A stretch of 41,517 nucleotides of DNA from Sulfuritalea sp. (GTDB taxonomy: Bacteria; Pseudomonadota; Gammaproteobacteria; Burkholderiales; Rhodocyclaceae). The first letter of the stretch is position 1, and each line of letters starts with the position of its first letter. Shown piece by piece: positions 33,955 to 41,517 of this stretch. Both the position numbers and the translations under genes were made by a program. The DNA lies in contig JAIFMO010000079.1 of NCBI GenBank assembly GCA_020048435.1, positions 1 to 41,517 of the forward strand. The letters are read 5' to 3'. Under the pieces are notes generated by a model that saw only the letters and a list, made by a program, of their open reading frames with translations, was not told the DNA's origin and searched no databases.

Positions 33955-34370
33955 ACCTACCGCCAAACGAACCGCCGAACGTCAAAGATCCCACCACGCC
34001 CTACGCCCTGATGGGCGGTGAACCTACGGTGCGCGCGCTGGTGAAGCGATTCTACGAACTGATGGATACGCTGCCGGAAGCCTACGGCATCCGCAAACTG
34101 CACCCGGCCGACCTATCCACTTCCGAGGACAAACTGTATTTGTACCTCACCGGCTGGCTGGGCGGCCCTCAACTTTATGTCGAAAAATTCGGCCATCCGC
34201 GCCTGCGCGGCCGCCACCTGCCCTTCGCCATCGGCGGGGAAGAGGCCAAGCAGTGGATGCTTTGCATGCGCCAGGCGATGACGGAATGCATTGCCAACGA
34301 GATACTCCGCGACAAACTCGACAAGGCGTTGACCGACCTCGCCGAATTCATGCGCAATCAGGCCGACTGA
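33951..34370 (+). CDS. Group II truncated haemoglobin
   Basis: 139 aa from the ATG at 33951, which overlaps the HK6 stop (ATGA); an ATG at 33930 would add seven residues. Seen: FYELMDTLPEA (helix B with Tyr), YLTGWLGGPQLYVEKFGHPRLRGRHLPF, in which H89 is the proximal haem ligand, and QWMLCMRQAM with the Trp (W102) conserved in group II. Such trHbO proteins bind O2 or NO, and some detoxify NO or peroxide. Translational coupling to a PAS hybrid kinase without a membrane sensor suggests a sensory or protective role tied to that kinase; this is inference. It converges with the AI-2E-type gene. Confidence 0.93.
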   Translation: MNLPPNEPPNVKDPTTPYALMGGEPTVRALVKRFYELMDTLPEAYGIRKLHPADLSTSEDKLYLYLTGWLGGPQLYVEKFGHPRLRGRHLPFAIGGEEAKQWMLCMRQAMTECIANEILRDKLDKALTDLAEFMRNQAD

Positions 34371-34386
34371 TCAGGTCGCCGGATCG

Positions 34387-35508
34387 TTAAATCGCAAGGT
34401 CGGCGCAGGCCTGCTGCCGGTGAAGTTTTTTGGCATGACGGTGACGCGCCATCAGGCGCGGATCGGTGACGATCTCGCCTATCGTGGCGCCGATGACCAT
34501 GACCACGCCGAGCACCGGCAATACCATCATCAGCCCCGGCACGCCGGCAACCGCGCCGCCGGCGAAGATCATCAGCACGGTGACCAGCGGGTGCATGTGC
34601 AGGCTCTTCCCCACCGTCAAGGGCATGTAGAGAAAATCGTCGAGTAGTCGCACGAGAATAAAGAGCGCGACCGCCCAGTAAGCCATCGACGGCGCATCGG
34701 CGAAATCGGTGGCAACCACCAGCACCACCAGCAGGCCGCCGGCAATCGAGCCAACATAGGGAATCCAGGCCAGCACCGCGCAGATGAAACCGAGCGTCAG
34801 CGCCCCTGGCACACCGAGCAGCCAGAGCCCCGCGGCCAGCGTCAGCGTATCGAGCACCGTGAGTTTGATCAGCCCCTGAAAATAGGCGCGGGCGGTTTGG
34901 TCGACCTCGTGCAGCAGATAGAGTGTTTTTTCGAAGAAGGCATTGGGCACCGCATTGCCGAGAAAGTGCTTGAAGCGACGGCCATCGCGCAGGAAGAAGA
35001 AGGCAAGGAACGGCGCCAGCATCAGCGAGGGCGCCCACGCCGCGATGCCCATGGCGACCGGCTCGATGTGCTCGGCGATATTGGCGCCGGTGCCGGCGAA
35101 ACGGCTGACCACCGCATCGGTCAGGTGCGCATTGGCGAGCAGGGCCCATTTTGACTCGATTGCCTGCAACGAGCGTTCGAGCAGGGCAATACCGCCATGC
35201 ACATAGCGATCGACCGATGCCCCACCCTGGGCAAGCCAGGCCGCGAAATTCGGCAAGATCCAGGCTACCGCCGCCGCCACGACGGCAAGAAAGCCGGACA
35301 TCACGATTGCTGCCGCAGTGTCGCGGCTTGTGCCGCGATATTCCAGCCATTTCGACACGGGCATCAGCAGGTAATAAAGAATCAGGGCCAGCAGAAAGGG
35401 AACGACCAGCCACAACACCTTCTGCAACAGAAACAACAGCAGGCAGGTGCCGGTGATGATCGCGGCCCAGACCACCGGGCCCGACTGGTTGTGGGTAGAA
35501 GTGCTCAC
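34387..35508 (-). CDS. AI-2E/PerM-family membrane transporter
   Basis: 373 aa, about 7-8 membrane helices. N-terminal helix pair (AAIITGTCLLLFLLQKVLWLVVPFL broken by a short turn), ILYYLLMPVSKWLEYRG, a central amphipathic region, and the conserved C-terminal part (ILVRLLDDFLYMPLTVGKS and HPLVTVLMIFAGG). The family exports AI-2 or acts as an ion antiporter; substrate here is unknown. Starts with GTG at 35508 overlapping the stop of the cyclic-nucleotide-binding-domain gene (GTGA), so the two are co-translated. Confidence 0.88.
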   Translation of the reverse strand: MSTSTHNQSGPVVWAAIITGTCLLLFLLQKVLWLVVPFLLALILYYLLMPVSKWLEYRGTSRDTAAAIVMSGFLAVVAAAVAWILPNFAAWLAQGGASVDRYVHGGIALLERSLQAIESKWALLANAHLTDAVVSRFAGTGANIAEHIEPVAMGIAAWAPSLMLAPFLAFFFLRDGRRFKHFLGNAVPNAFFEKTLYLLHEVDQTARAYFQGLIKLTVLDTLTLAAGLWLLGVPGALTLGFICAVLAWIPYVGSIAGGLLVVLVVATDFADAPSMAYWAVALFILVRLLDDFLYMPLTVGKSLHMHPLVTVLMIFAGGAVAGVPGLMMVLPVLGVVMVIGATIGEIVTDPRLMARHRHAKKLHRQQACADLAI

Positions 35509-36005
35509 AGGTGCTGGTCGCTTTCAGCGGAAACGACGGTCGACTCGCGCGCATCGCGCAGCCGGCGGGCCATGGCTCGCGCCATTTGCAATGATATTTT
35601 CGAGGCGATGCGGGCGTGAGTATCGAGCAGCCCCATGAAGTCACCCCGGAAAAATACGGCAAGGACGCAATCGCCCGCCGCCACGGCCTGGCCAACGCGG
35701 GGGGCATTATCGAGCAGGGCAATATCGCCAAAGACGGCGCCGACACCGAGGTCGACGATCTTGAAGCGGTCGATGCCGTTCGGCGCCTTGCGGGTGATCG
35801 ACACCGCGCCTTCGAGCACGAAGTAGATGCCCTGCCCGTCCTCGCCCTCGTCGAAAATGACTTCGCCCTTGATGTACTCGCGCTCGTGTAACTGAGCATC
35901 GACGATGGCCAGTTCGGCCGGCGTCAGATCGACGAAGAGCGAGAGACCACGCAGACGTTCGAGGCGCGGCGTGGTCTCGCGGGGACGGAACAATTTGAGC
36001 GCCAC
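35505..36005 (-). CDS. Cyclic-nucleotide-binding (Crp/Fnr-like) domain protein without DNA-binding domain
   Basis: 166 aa. A single cNMP-binding beta-roll (~20-145): LFVDLTPAELAIVDAQL, EVIFDEGEDGQGIYFVLEGAVSI and FGDIALLDNAPRVGQAVA (phosphate-binding cassette region). The C-terminal helix is basic (RAMARRLRDARE) but there is no helix-turn-helix, so it is not a CRP-type transcription factor. It overlaps the AI-2E-type transporter gene by 4 nt; a regulatory role on that membrane protein is a plausible inference. Ligand unknown. Confidence 0.87.
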   Translation of the reverse strand: MALKLFRPRETTPRLERLRGLSLFVDLTPAELAIVDAQLHEREYIKGEVIFDEGEDGQGIYFVLEGAVSITRKAPNGIDRFKIVDLGVGAVFGDIALLDNAPRVGQAVAAGDCVLAVFFRGDFMGLLDTHARIASKISLQMARAMARRLRDARESTVVSAESDQHL

Positions 36006-36076
36006 GGCATGATCTCCAGATTGGCAAAAGGGGGGATTCTAGCGGAGCAACCAACGCTTGCGAGTTTCGTACCGCA

Positions 36077-36568
36077 TTAGCGTCCATCCTGCATTAACAG
36101 GGCCACGGCCTGGGCCGCGATACCCTCGCGGCGCCCGGTGAAGCCGAGTTGTTCGGTGGTCTTGCCCTTGATATTGACCCGGCCGGCATCGATACTGAGA
36201 TCGGCCGCAATATTCGCGCACATCGCCGCGGCGTGCGGCGATATTTTCGGCGCCTGGCAGATCACCGTGGCATCGACATTGACGACACGCCACCCCGCGG
36301 CCGCCACCTGCGCCGCCGCGCCGCGCAGCAGCACGCGACTATCGACGCCGGCCCACCGCGCGTCCGTGTCCGGAAACAGTCGGCCGATATCGCCCAGACC
36401 GGCTGCGCCCAGCAGCGCATCGGTAATCGCGTGCAGCAGCACGTCGGCATCCGAATGGCCGAGCAGACCCCGGTCATGGGGAATATCGACGCCGCCGATG
36501 ATGCAGCGCCGCCCGGCGACCAGCGCATGGACGTCGAAGCCCTGCCCTACCCTCATATCCGGCATCAT
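36077..36568 (-). CDS. ispF: 2-C-methyl-D-erythritol 2,4-cyclodiphosphate synthase
   Basis: 163 aa; the ATG at 36568 overlaps the ispD stop (ATGA), with a second possible start at 36556 ([10 protein letters not shown]). Zinc ligands in GFDVHAL and the [19 protein letters not shown] stretch, substrate loop [10 protein letters not shown], and the C-terminal [21 protein letters not shown]. It cyclises CDP-ME-2-phosphate in the MEP isoprenoid pathway, directly after IspD's step. Confidence 0.96.
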   Translation of the reverse strand: MMPDMRVGQGFDVHALVAGRRCIIGGVDIPHDRGLLGHSDADVLLHAITDALLGAAGLGDIGRLFPDTDARWAGVDSRVLLRGAAAQVAAAGWRVVNVDATVICQAPKISPHAAAMCANIAADLSIDAGRVNIKGKTTEQLGFTGRREGIAAQAVALLMQDGR

Positions 36569-37278
36569 GCTTCTTTCTCCCGCTGGCGCAGGATCAACTC
36601 GGCCAATTGCAGATCGAGTGGATACGTCACCTTGAAATTGGTCATATCGGAGGCCACCAGCTTCGGGGTGAGACCGAGTGCTTCGATAGCGCTGGCTTCA
36701 TCGGTGACCGCCGGCGCAAACTCAAGCGCACCGAGCAGCATGCCGTGGCGGAACATCTGCGGCGTCTGCGCCTGCCAGAGTCGTTCGCGCGGGATCGTGG
36801 CAACGATGCGCGCATTGCCGTCCGTCGCGTCCCCGCCTTGTTTCAGAGTATCGGCCAACGGCACGGCAAGAATACCGCCAACCGGATCGTCGCCAACCGC
36901 GCGGATCAGCACCGTCACATGATCGGCGGTCAGGCAGGCACGCGCCGCGTCGTGTACCAGCAGCCAGTCCTCCGGGCCGACGGCGACACTCATTTGCCGC
37001 ATGGCCCGCAGGCCGTTGGTGACCGAGGCGGCGCGCGTCTCGCCGCCGCAACGCAGCACCTCGATACGCCCGGACAGCGGTGTCCAGTCGTGGCGTGCCC
37101 ATTCGTTGTCATCGGGCGCCAGCACCACGAAAACCCGCTCGATGGCGGGAACGGCAGCTAGGGCCGCCAGCGCGTGATAAATCAATGGCCGTCCCGCCAG
37201 TGGCAGATACTGTTTGGGCAGACTGCCCCCCATGCGGAAGCCGGAGCCTGCGGCCGGAACCAGTGCGAAATAAGACAT
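36565..37278 (-). CDS. ispD: 2-C-methyl-D-erythritol 4-phosphate cytidylyltransferase
   Basis: 237 aa from the ATG at 37278 ([11 protein letters not shown]); the frame is open further upstream without family support. Seen: [20 protein letters not shown] (CTP loop), [26 protein letters not shown] and [11 protein letters not shown]. Makes CDP-methylerythritol from MEP and CTP. Forms a two-gene unit with ispF and is divergent from the MgtC-like gene (74 bp). Confidence 0.96.
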   Translation of the reverse strand: MSYFALVPAAGSGFRMGGSLPKQYLPLAGRPLIYHALAALAAVPAIERVFVVLAPDDNEWARHDWTPLSGRIEVLRCGGETRAASVTNGLRAMRQMSVAVGPEDWLLVHDAARACLTADHVTVLIRAVGDDPVGGILAVPLADTLKQGGDATDGNARIVATIPRERLWQAQTPQMFRHGMLLGALEFAPAVTDEASAIEALGLTPKLVASDMTNFKVTYPLDLQLAELILRQREKEA

Positions 37279-37352
37279 GCCGCCATTGTAAGGACTACAA
37301 TGAAACGAGGCTAGCAAGCAAGGTCGGATCAAGTGAGGTAGATGCCGTAGTC

Positions 37353-38612
37353 ATGACACCCTTCGAGCAAACCACGCCGGAACAGGTGCAAGCCTTCGCC
37401 ACCAGTTTGGCGATCGGTTTGCTGATCGGCATGGAGCGCGAACGCCGCGCCGATGCGAAGGCGGGGTTGCGTACCTTTGCCCTGGTGGGCATGCTGGGGG
37501 CGCTGTCGGCGCTGGTGGCGACGAAAGCAGGCAGCGGCTGGATTCTGGCCATGGGGCTGCTGGTAATCGGCGGCATGATGATCGCCGCCGTCAATATCGA
37601 CCCGCACGACGACGGCGATCCGGGCACCACGTCGGTGGTGGCCGCCATGGTCTGTTACGGCCTGGGCGCCGCCATCTGGTACGGCTATGCCGAACTGGCC
37701 GTCATGCTGGCCATCGCCACCACCGTGCTGCTCTACTTCAAGGCTCAATTGCACGGCATCAGCGCCAGCCTCACCCACCGCGACCTCATTTCCATCCTGC
37801 AATTCGCGGTGCTGTCATTCATCATCCTGCCCATCCTGCCGAACCGCAACTTCGGCCCCTACGCCTCGCTGAATCCGCATCAGGTCTGGTGGATGGTGGT
37901 GCTGATCTCCGGCGTGTCGCTGGCAGGCTACGCAGCCCTGCGCATTGCTGGCGGCCGCCACGGCGCACCGCTGATCGGCATCCTCGGCGGCTTCGCCTCC
38001 AGCACTGCCACGACCATGCTTTTCGCCCGACATGCGCGGGAACGCGACGACTTGGTGCGCACCGCCACCCTCGTGATCCTGCTGGCCAACCTGGTGGTGA
38101 TGCTGCGCCTATGGCTGGTCTCGGCAGCCGTTGCGCCGTCGTTGATGCTCCCCCTGTCCCTCGTGCTCGGCAGCGGCGTGGCCGGTGGCCTCGTCGTCAC
38201 GCTCTATGGCTGGCGCCACCTGGGCGCGCAAGGCGATCTACCCATGCCGGAAGTCAAGAACCCGACAGAAATCCGCACGGCGCTGACCTTCGGCCTGATC
38301 TATGCTCTGGTTCTCTTTCTCTCGGCGTTCCTGCAGGACGTTGCTGGCAACAAGGGGCTTTATCTCGTTGCGCTGGCTTCGGGCCTCACCGATGTCGATG
38401 CCATCACGCTGTCGAGCCTGCGCCTGTTCAATCTCGAAAAACTTGCCGCCGAGCAGACGGTGATCGCCATTTCACTGGCGGTGCTCTCCAACCTGGTCTT
38501 CAAGACCGGCCTGGTGATCATGATCGGCGGCATGGCACTGGCCCGTCGCGTCCTGCCCGGCATGCTGGCCATCGCCGCCGGACTGGGTGGCGGGCTGTTA
38601 TTCCTGTCCTGA
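37353..38612 (+). CDS. MgtC/SapB and DUF4010 membrane protein
   Basis: 419 aa, about 12 hydrophobic helices. The N-terminal ~140 residues match the MgtC/SapB pattern (LAIGLLIGMERERR, then GLRTFALVGMLGAL); the rest is DUF4010-like (HGISASLTHRDLISILQF, GGFASSTATTMLFARHARE, LASGLTDVDAITLS). Function is unknown for this fused type; MgtC proteins are linked to magnesium limitation and ATP synthase control. The ATG at 37353 is the first in a stretch preceding the conserved domain. Confidence 0.88.
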   Translation: MTPFEQTTPEQVQAFATSLAIGLLIGMERERRADAKAGLRTFALVGMLGALSALVATKAGSGWILAMGLLVIGGMMIAAVNIDPHDDGDPGTTSVVAAMVCYGLGAAIWYGYAELAVMLAIATTVLLYFKAQLHGISASLTHRDLISILQFAVLSFIILPILPNRNFGPYASLNPHQVWWMVVLISGVSLAGYAALRIAGGRHGAPLIGILGGFASSTATTMLFARHARERDDLVRTATLVILLANLVVMLRLWLVSAAVAPSLMLPLSLVLGSGVAGGLVVTLYGWRHLGAQGDLPMPEVKNPTEIRTALTFGLIYALVLFLSAFLQDVAGNKGLYLVALASGLTDVDAITLSSLRLFNLEKLAAEQTVIAISLAVLSNLVFKTGLVIMIGGMALARRVLPGMLAIAAGLGGGLLFLS

Positions 38613-38624
38613 TGGGAGAGTCTC

Positions 38625-39440
38625 ATGCACGCACAAACCCGCACCCGCCCGCCCGCCGTGGCCGGCATGTTCTACACCGGCGAACCGGATTTGCTTGCCA
38701 GCGAAATCGCCACACTGCTGAGCGAGGCGCGTTCGCCCGCGTCCGCCATCCGGCCCAAGGCGCTGATCGTCCCCCACGCCGGCCATATCTACTCCGGGCC
38801 CATCGCCGCTTCCGCCTATGCCCTGCTGGCGCCGCTGCGCAAGCTCATTCGCCGCGTGGTACTTTTTGGCCCGGCGCACCGCGTGTCGCTGCGCGGCCTG
38901 GCCCTGCCCGATGCCGATGCCTTTGCCACACCCCTGGGCACGGTGCGACTGGACACCACCGCCATGCGGGACGCGCTAGCGCTGCCGCAAGTCAGCATCA
39001 ATGGCTTGGCGCATGCGGCAGAACATTCGCTGGAAGTGCAATTGCCCTTCCTGCAGGGGGTGCTCGACGACTTCAGCCTGGCGCCCTTTGTCGTCGGCGA
39101 GGCGACGGCCCATGAGGTGGCCGAAGTCATCGACCTACTGTGGGGCGAGGATGAAACCCTGATCGTGATCAGTTCCGACCTGTCTCATTACCACCCCTAC
39201 GGCGAGGCTCGGCGGCTGGATAGCGCCACCTGCGAGAACATCCTGCAACTGGAGCCCTTGACCAAATTCGAGCAGGCCTGCGGCGCCCTGCCCATCAACG
39301 GCCTGATCGAGGTTGCCCGCCACAGAGGGCTCGTCCCCAGTCTGCTCGATCTGCGCAATTCGGGCGATACGGCTGGCGACAAATCGCGCGTCGTCGGCTA
39401 TGCCGCTTTTGTTTTGGCGGAGGCCAAACATGGACACTGA
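38625..39440 (+). CDS. amrB: AmmeMemoRadiSam system protein B (MEMO1 family)
   Basis: 271 aa; GGGAGAG lies shortly before the ATG. Seen: RPPAVAGMFYTGEPDLL, VPHAGHIYSGPIAASAY, LFGPAHRVSLRG, EHSLEVQLPFLQ and ISSDLSHYHPY, the conserved order of MEMO-like proteins (dioxygenase-related fold with conserved His). Biochemical role is not settled. It overlaps amrA by 11 nt. The third partner, the radical SAM protein AmrS, is not adjacent. Confidence 0.92.
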   Translation: MHAQTRTRPPAVAGMFYTGEPDLLASEIATLLSEARSPASAIRPKALIVPHAGHIYSGPIAASAYALLAPLRKLIRRVVLFGPAHRVSLRGLALPDADAFATPLGTVRLDTTAMRDALALPQVSINGLAHAAEHSLEVQLPFLQGVLDDFSLAPFVVGEATAHEVAEVIDLLWGEDETLIVISSDLSHYHPYGEARRLDSATCENILQLEPLTKFEQACGALPINGLIEVARHRGLVPSLLDLRNSGDTAGDKSRVVGYAAFVLAEAKHGH

Positions 39441-39978
39441 ACTTGGCAACGCCCTGCTGACACGGGCCCGCAATACCATCGGCGCCGAATTCGACCTGCT
39501 GCCAAATCCGGAAACAGCCCACGCCGCCCTCGCCCGGCCCGGCGCCACGTTTGTCACGCTGACGCAACATGGACAGTTGCGCGGTTGCATCGGCTCGCTT
39601 GAAGCATGGCGGCCGCTTGAAGAAGATGTGCGTGCCAACGCTAGGGCAGCGGCCTTCCGCGACCCCCGTTTCGCTCCTCTGGACGAAGAAGAATTCGCCG
39701 GCACGCGCGTCGAGGTGTCTCTGCTGACGCCTGCCGTACCGATGTCGTTCACCGACGAGGCCGACGCCCTGCGGCAATTACGCCCGCACATCGATGGTGT
39801 GATTCTGGAATATGGACTGCATCGCGGCACCTTCCTGCCCCAAGTTTGGGAAAGCCTGCCGGAACCACGACTGTTCATGGCTCATCTCAAGCAAAAAGCC
39901 GGGTTGCGACAGGATTTCTGGTCGCCCGACATCAAGATTTCCCGCTACGAGGTGCAGAAATGGTGCGAAGGTCGATGA
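39430..39978 (+). CDS. amrA: AmmeMemoRadiSam system protein A (AMMECR1 family)
   Basis: 182 aa from the ATG at 39430 (MDTELGNALL); the upstream open frame lies within amrB. Seen: the family core TLTQHGQLRGCIGSLEAWRPL with the conserved LRGCIG, AAAFRDPRFAPLDEEEF, VEVSLLTP and FLPQVWESLPEP. Function is unknown. It overlaps amrB upstream and a small Cys-containing frame downstream (ATGA). Confidence 0.93.
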   Translation: MDTELGNALLTRARNTIGAEFDLLPNPETAHAALARPGATFVTLTQHGQLRGCIGSLEAWRPLEEDVRANARAAAFRDPRFAPLDEEEFAGTRVEVSLLTPAVPMSFTDEADALRQLRPHIDGVILEYGLHRGTFLPQVWESLPEPRLFMAHLKQKAGLRQDFWSPDIKISRYEVQKWCEGR

Positions 39979-40124
39979 CTTCGACGCCCCCAACAGTCGA
40001 TTATCGAAAAAAAGCGTGCATCGAATGCCGGTGCGGGCGCCGTATCAAGCTTGCCGGTCAGTTCCAGAATAGCCGTGTTGCAGGAAGCGGCAGGTACCTG
40101 ACGGTCAACAGCGAATTAGCCTAG
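39975..40124 (+). CDS. 49-aa basic protein with CxxCxC motif (putative)
   Basis: Its ATG overlaps the amrA stop (ATGA), which suggests translational coupling. The product has CIECRCGRRIKLAGQF, a possible metal-binding knuckle, and a basic centre. It does not resemble the N-terminus of AmrS, whose cysteine pattern (CDLCP) differs. I recognise no family and the coding status is uncertain. Confidence 0.35.
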   Translation: MTSTPPTVDYRKKACIECRCGRRIKLAGQFQNSRVAGSGRYLTVNSELA

Positions 40125-40153
40125 CCCGGCGCAAGCCCAAGGTCGGCAACGAC

Positions 40154-40525
40154 TCAGTTGATCACCGTTACCAGTTTGACGTCGATTTCTGGACTTTCCA
40201 TGAAGTCCTTTTCAATATCGCCATGTAACCTGACTCGAGTTTTTTCGCTGATCAGGGTAGTTGCAGGAAAGTGCTTTGAATCAATTTCAACACGAATTTC
40301 CGCAGTTCCATCCGAGAACATGTATTTGTTCTTGCCGATTCTTCTTGAGAGCGTGCCTTCAAGGTCTACTTCCATATCGTCGACGGGATTCTTGAGAACA
40401 TCACTAACTGACTTGTAGCTTGGATTACTCGATGGGCCGACATATTGAGCTACAGCCTCTGTTGCAAGCGAAAAAGTGGCAATCGTCGCGAGCATCGCGA
40501 TCAGGGGGCGGGTGATTGAGCTCAT
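40154..40525 (-). CDS. BOF (YgiW/YdeI) family periplasmic OB-fold protein
   Basis: 123 aa from the ATG at 40525, with AGGAA 6 nt upstream; upstream in-frame ATGs lack such a site. Signal peptide (~1-25, ending EAVAQ). The mature part has the bacterial OB-fold pattern: SVSDVLKNPVDDMEVDLEGTLSRR, MFSDGTAEIRVEID, VRLHGDIEKDF and PEIDVKLV. Relatives are stress-tolerance proteins. The gene lies in the AT-richer right end of the window. Confidence 0.88.
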   Translation of the reverse strand: MSSITRPLIAMLATIATFSLATEAVAQYVGPSSNPSYKSVSDVLKNPVDDMEVDLEGTLSRRIGKNKYMFSDGTAEIRVEIDSKHFPATTLISEKTRVRLHGDIEKDFMESPEIDVKLVTVIN

Positions 40526-40568
40526 GGTTATTCCTATTTGTTGTAGTGTGAAATACGAGGCTGCAAGC

Positions 40569-40581
40569 ATCTCAATGAGAT
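40569..40581. promoter_or_regulatory. 13-bp palindrome ATCTCA-A-TGAGAT upstream of the BOF gene
   Basis: Perfect 6-bp arms around one base, 44 bp upstream of the BOF start codon in the 231-bp gap 40526-40756. It is a possible operator; no protein can be named. The rest of that gap shows only a weak hairpin after cheB-like and a poor repeat-like match near 40687. Confidence 0.3.
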
Positions 40582-40756
40582 ATGTTGCAAGAGCAATCAT
40601 GCTGCTGAAATTCTTGCCAAAATTCGGTGCGCTGCCACACGTAAATCCAAGTTCAGCCTATTTGACAGGACCACGGCCTGACTCAGCGTACCTCTCTACC
40701 GACTTTCCCCGCCGGTTCTGCACGGTATCGACGTAAATCCCGGCCTTGGGTTGGGA

Positions 40757-41341
40757 TCATTTTTCATCGGACGATGCAATTCGCACAATTTCTCGAGCGA
40801 TTTCTTGTGGCGACAAGATAAAGTCAATACACCCGGTTGCAATGGCGCTCTCTGGCATTTCTGGCTCCTTTGCAGTCTCCAGTTTCTGGGCGATGGTGAT
40901 GCCGCCAACGTCTTTAATGCCGCAGAGTGCTGCTGCGCCATCACCGTCATACCCAGAGACAATCACGGCGATCAGTTGTCCGTTCCAGCAGTCGGTTATT
41001 GATCGCAAAAATACCGTAATGACATCGGGCCAGCCACGCGGCTTTGATATCGACACCAGATGAAACTTACCTTGTTCGACGTGCAAGTCCCGATTGGCAG
41101 GGATGACGTACACGTGATTCGGCTCGACCAGCAACGCTTCAGTGATTAGGTCGACCGGCATGGTGGTGAATCGGGGAAGCACCTCATGCAGTTGGGTGGG
41201 CATGCTGGTGATGTGGTTAACGATAACGATTGCCACACCTGGGTTTGGTGGCAAGTTTTGAAGAAGCCGAATATAGGCATCAAGCCCCCCGGCTGAGCCC
41301 CCTACGCAAACAATTGGGAAATTGTTAACTTGTGGAAGCAT
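40757..41341 (-). CDS. Stand-alone CheB methylesterase-domain protein
   Basis: 194 aa from the ATG at 41341 (MLPQVNNFPI); the frame is open upstream but overlaps the zinc-finger gene. Catalytic Ser in GGSAGGL (S16), His in VNHI (H43) and Asp in YDGDGAAAL (D134) are present, as in the C-terminal half of CheB, which demethylates chemoreceptor glutamates. There is no receiver domain and no CheR or receptor gene nearby, so regulation by phosphorylation of this polypeptide is not possible and the target may be a non-chemotaxis receptor. VNHI replaces the usual QHM around the His. Confidence 0.85.
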   Translation of the reverse strand: MLPQVNNFPIVCVGGSAGGLDAYIRLLQNLPPNPGVAIVIVNHITSMPTQLHEVLPRFTTMPVDLITEALLVEPNHVYVIPANRDLHVEQGKFHLVSISKPRGWPDVITVFLRSITDCWNGQLIAVIVSGYDGDGAAALCGIKDVGGITIAQKLETAKEPEMPESAIATGCIDFILSPQEIAREIVRIASSDEK

Positions 41342-41517
41342 GCTATTTTCCGATCCAGTGGAAACGCAAATGAGCGAGAGGACTTCGATTTCACTTCCCG
41401 TCTCGTCTGACAGCTTGTGCATCGCACACGCCCCATGGCGAGGCGTTCGGCCGGAAGAATTCCTGAGCACTCAACGCACAACTTGCCGTCAAACTCGGCG
41501 TGAATTTCTGGTGCCCT
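41302..41517 (-). CDS. DksA/TraR-type C4 zinc-finger protein, C-terminal part (runs off right edge)
   Basis: The reverse strand is open from the window edge to a TAG at 41302-41304 (71 codons). It contains FDGKLCVECSGILPAERLAMG followed closely by RCTSCQTRRE after three residues: a Cx2C-Cx2C zinc finger with the spacing of small TraR/DksA-like proteins. Members bind RNA polymerase or are phage- or plasmid-borne regulators. The 30-residue tail after the finger is unusual, and it overlaps the start of the cheB-like gene by 40 nt. Confidence 0.72.
   Translation of the reverse strand, partial: RAPEIHAEFDGKLCVECSGILPAERLAMGRVRCTSCQTRREVKSKSSRSFAFPLDRKIACFHKLTISQLFA

Noticed and set aside
36066-36086. 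Possible degenerate repeat copy between ispF and the cNMP gene (CGTACCGCATTAGCG)
   Set aside because: Needs a 2-bp insertion and lacks the GACTTTTTCGG half; too weak to count.
39733-39760. Possible extra repeat copy in amrA (GCCGTACCG)
   Set aside because: Only the first nine bases match, and the encoded residues fit the AMMECR1 family, so it is probably chance.
39975-40124. Reading the mini-ORF after amrA as a truncated amrS
   Set aside because: AmrS starts with a different cysteine pattern; no similarity to its N-terminus is seen.
40687-40712. Possible degenerate repeat copy in the gap upstream of the BOF gene (CGTACC then ACCGACTTT)
   Set aside because: Requires a gap and several mismatches; similarity is suggestive but not above what could arise by chance in this sequence.

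Overview
The window is a high-GC chromosomal segment from a betaproteobacterium, most likely of the Rhodocyclaceae or a close relative. This rests on the pyrG-kdsA-(DUF1330)-eno-ftsB gene order, an OmpR/EnvZ pair, ispD-ispF, and betaproteobacterial-type protein sequences. The taxonomic call is inference from gene content; no rRNA or tRNA gene is visible. No insertion sequence, prophage or CRISPR array was found. The last ~1.4 kb is visibly less GC-rich than the rest.

Layout. Positions 1-922 hold the N-terminal part of an AddB-like nuclease/helicase-family protein (minus strand), preceded by a 28-aa hydrophobic small ORF with a strong ribosome binding site. From 1140 to 17269 lies a signalling island: a PleD-like REC-REC-GGDEF protein (minus) divergent from five large hybrid histidine kinases (plus), with a lone periplasmic ligand-binding protein between the third and fourth. 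The kinases differ in input (MASE1, Cache-like, SBP_bac_3 plus PAS, Cache-like plus HAMP plus PAS, GAF plus PAS) but share similar kinase cores. The first and last also carry an Hpt domain. The only output-type protein nearby is the GGDEF protein, so a many-input relay onto c-di-GMP is a reasonable inference. An SH3/KOW-TM-pilin-like protein follows, then an XRE regulator with a clear promoter and palindrome.

Positions 18432-27236 are largely housekeeping: a radical SAM protein, queD, the minus-strand pyrG-kdsA-DUF1330-eno-ftsB operon, a DEDD exonuclease, arfB, an isochorismatase-like hydrolase and dusC. Then come an MHS-type MFS transporter, a small secreted protein divergent from ompR-envZ with a GTAAG-N5-GTAAG direct repeat between them, a sixth hybrid kinase (three PAS-like domains) translationally overlapped with a group II truncated haemoglobin, a PerM/AI-2E-type membrane protein coupled to a cyclic-nucleotide-binding-domain protein, ispD-ispF, an MgtC/DUF4010 membrane protein and amrB-amrA. 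The right end has a BOF-fold secreted protein, a stand-alone CheB methylesterase domain and a partial DksA/TraR-type zinc-finger gene.

The most unusual feature is a dispersed 28-bp repeat present nine times in 41.5 kb. Six copies match the consensus at 26 or more of 28 positions and three at 24 of 28. Copies lie inside unrelated genes (hybrid kinases, envZ, a radical SAM gene, an MFS transporter) and in the promoter region of pyrG. Seven of the eight intragenic copies use the same codon phase, so the element reads AVPLAPTFS in sense orientation or KVGASGTA-like in antisense. It behaves like a short, protein-tolerated mobile or functional repeat (comparable in concept to Rickettsia palindromic elements or DNA uptake sequences); I do not recognise it as a named element.
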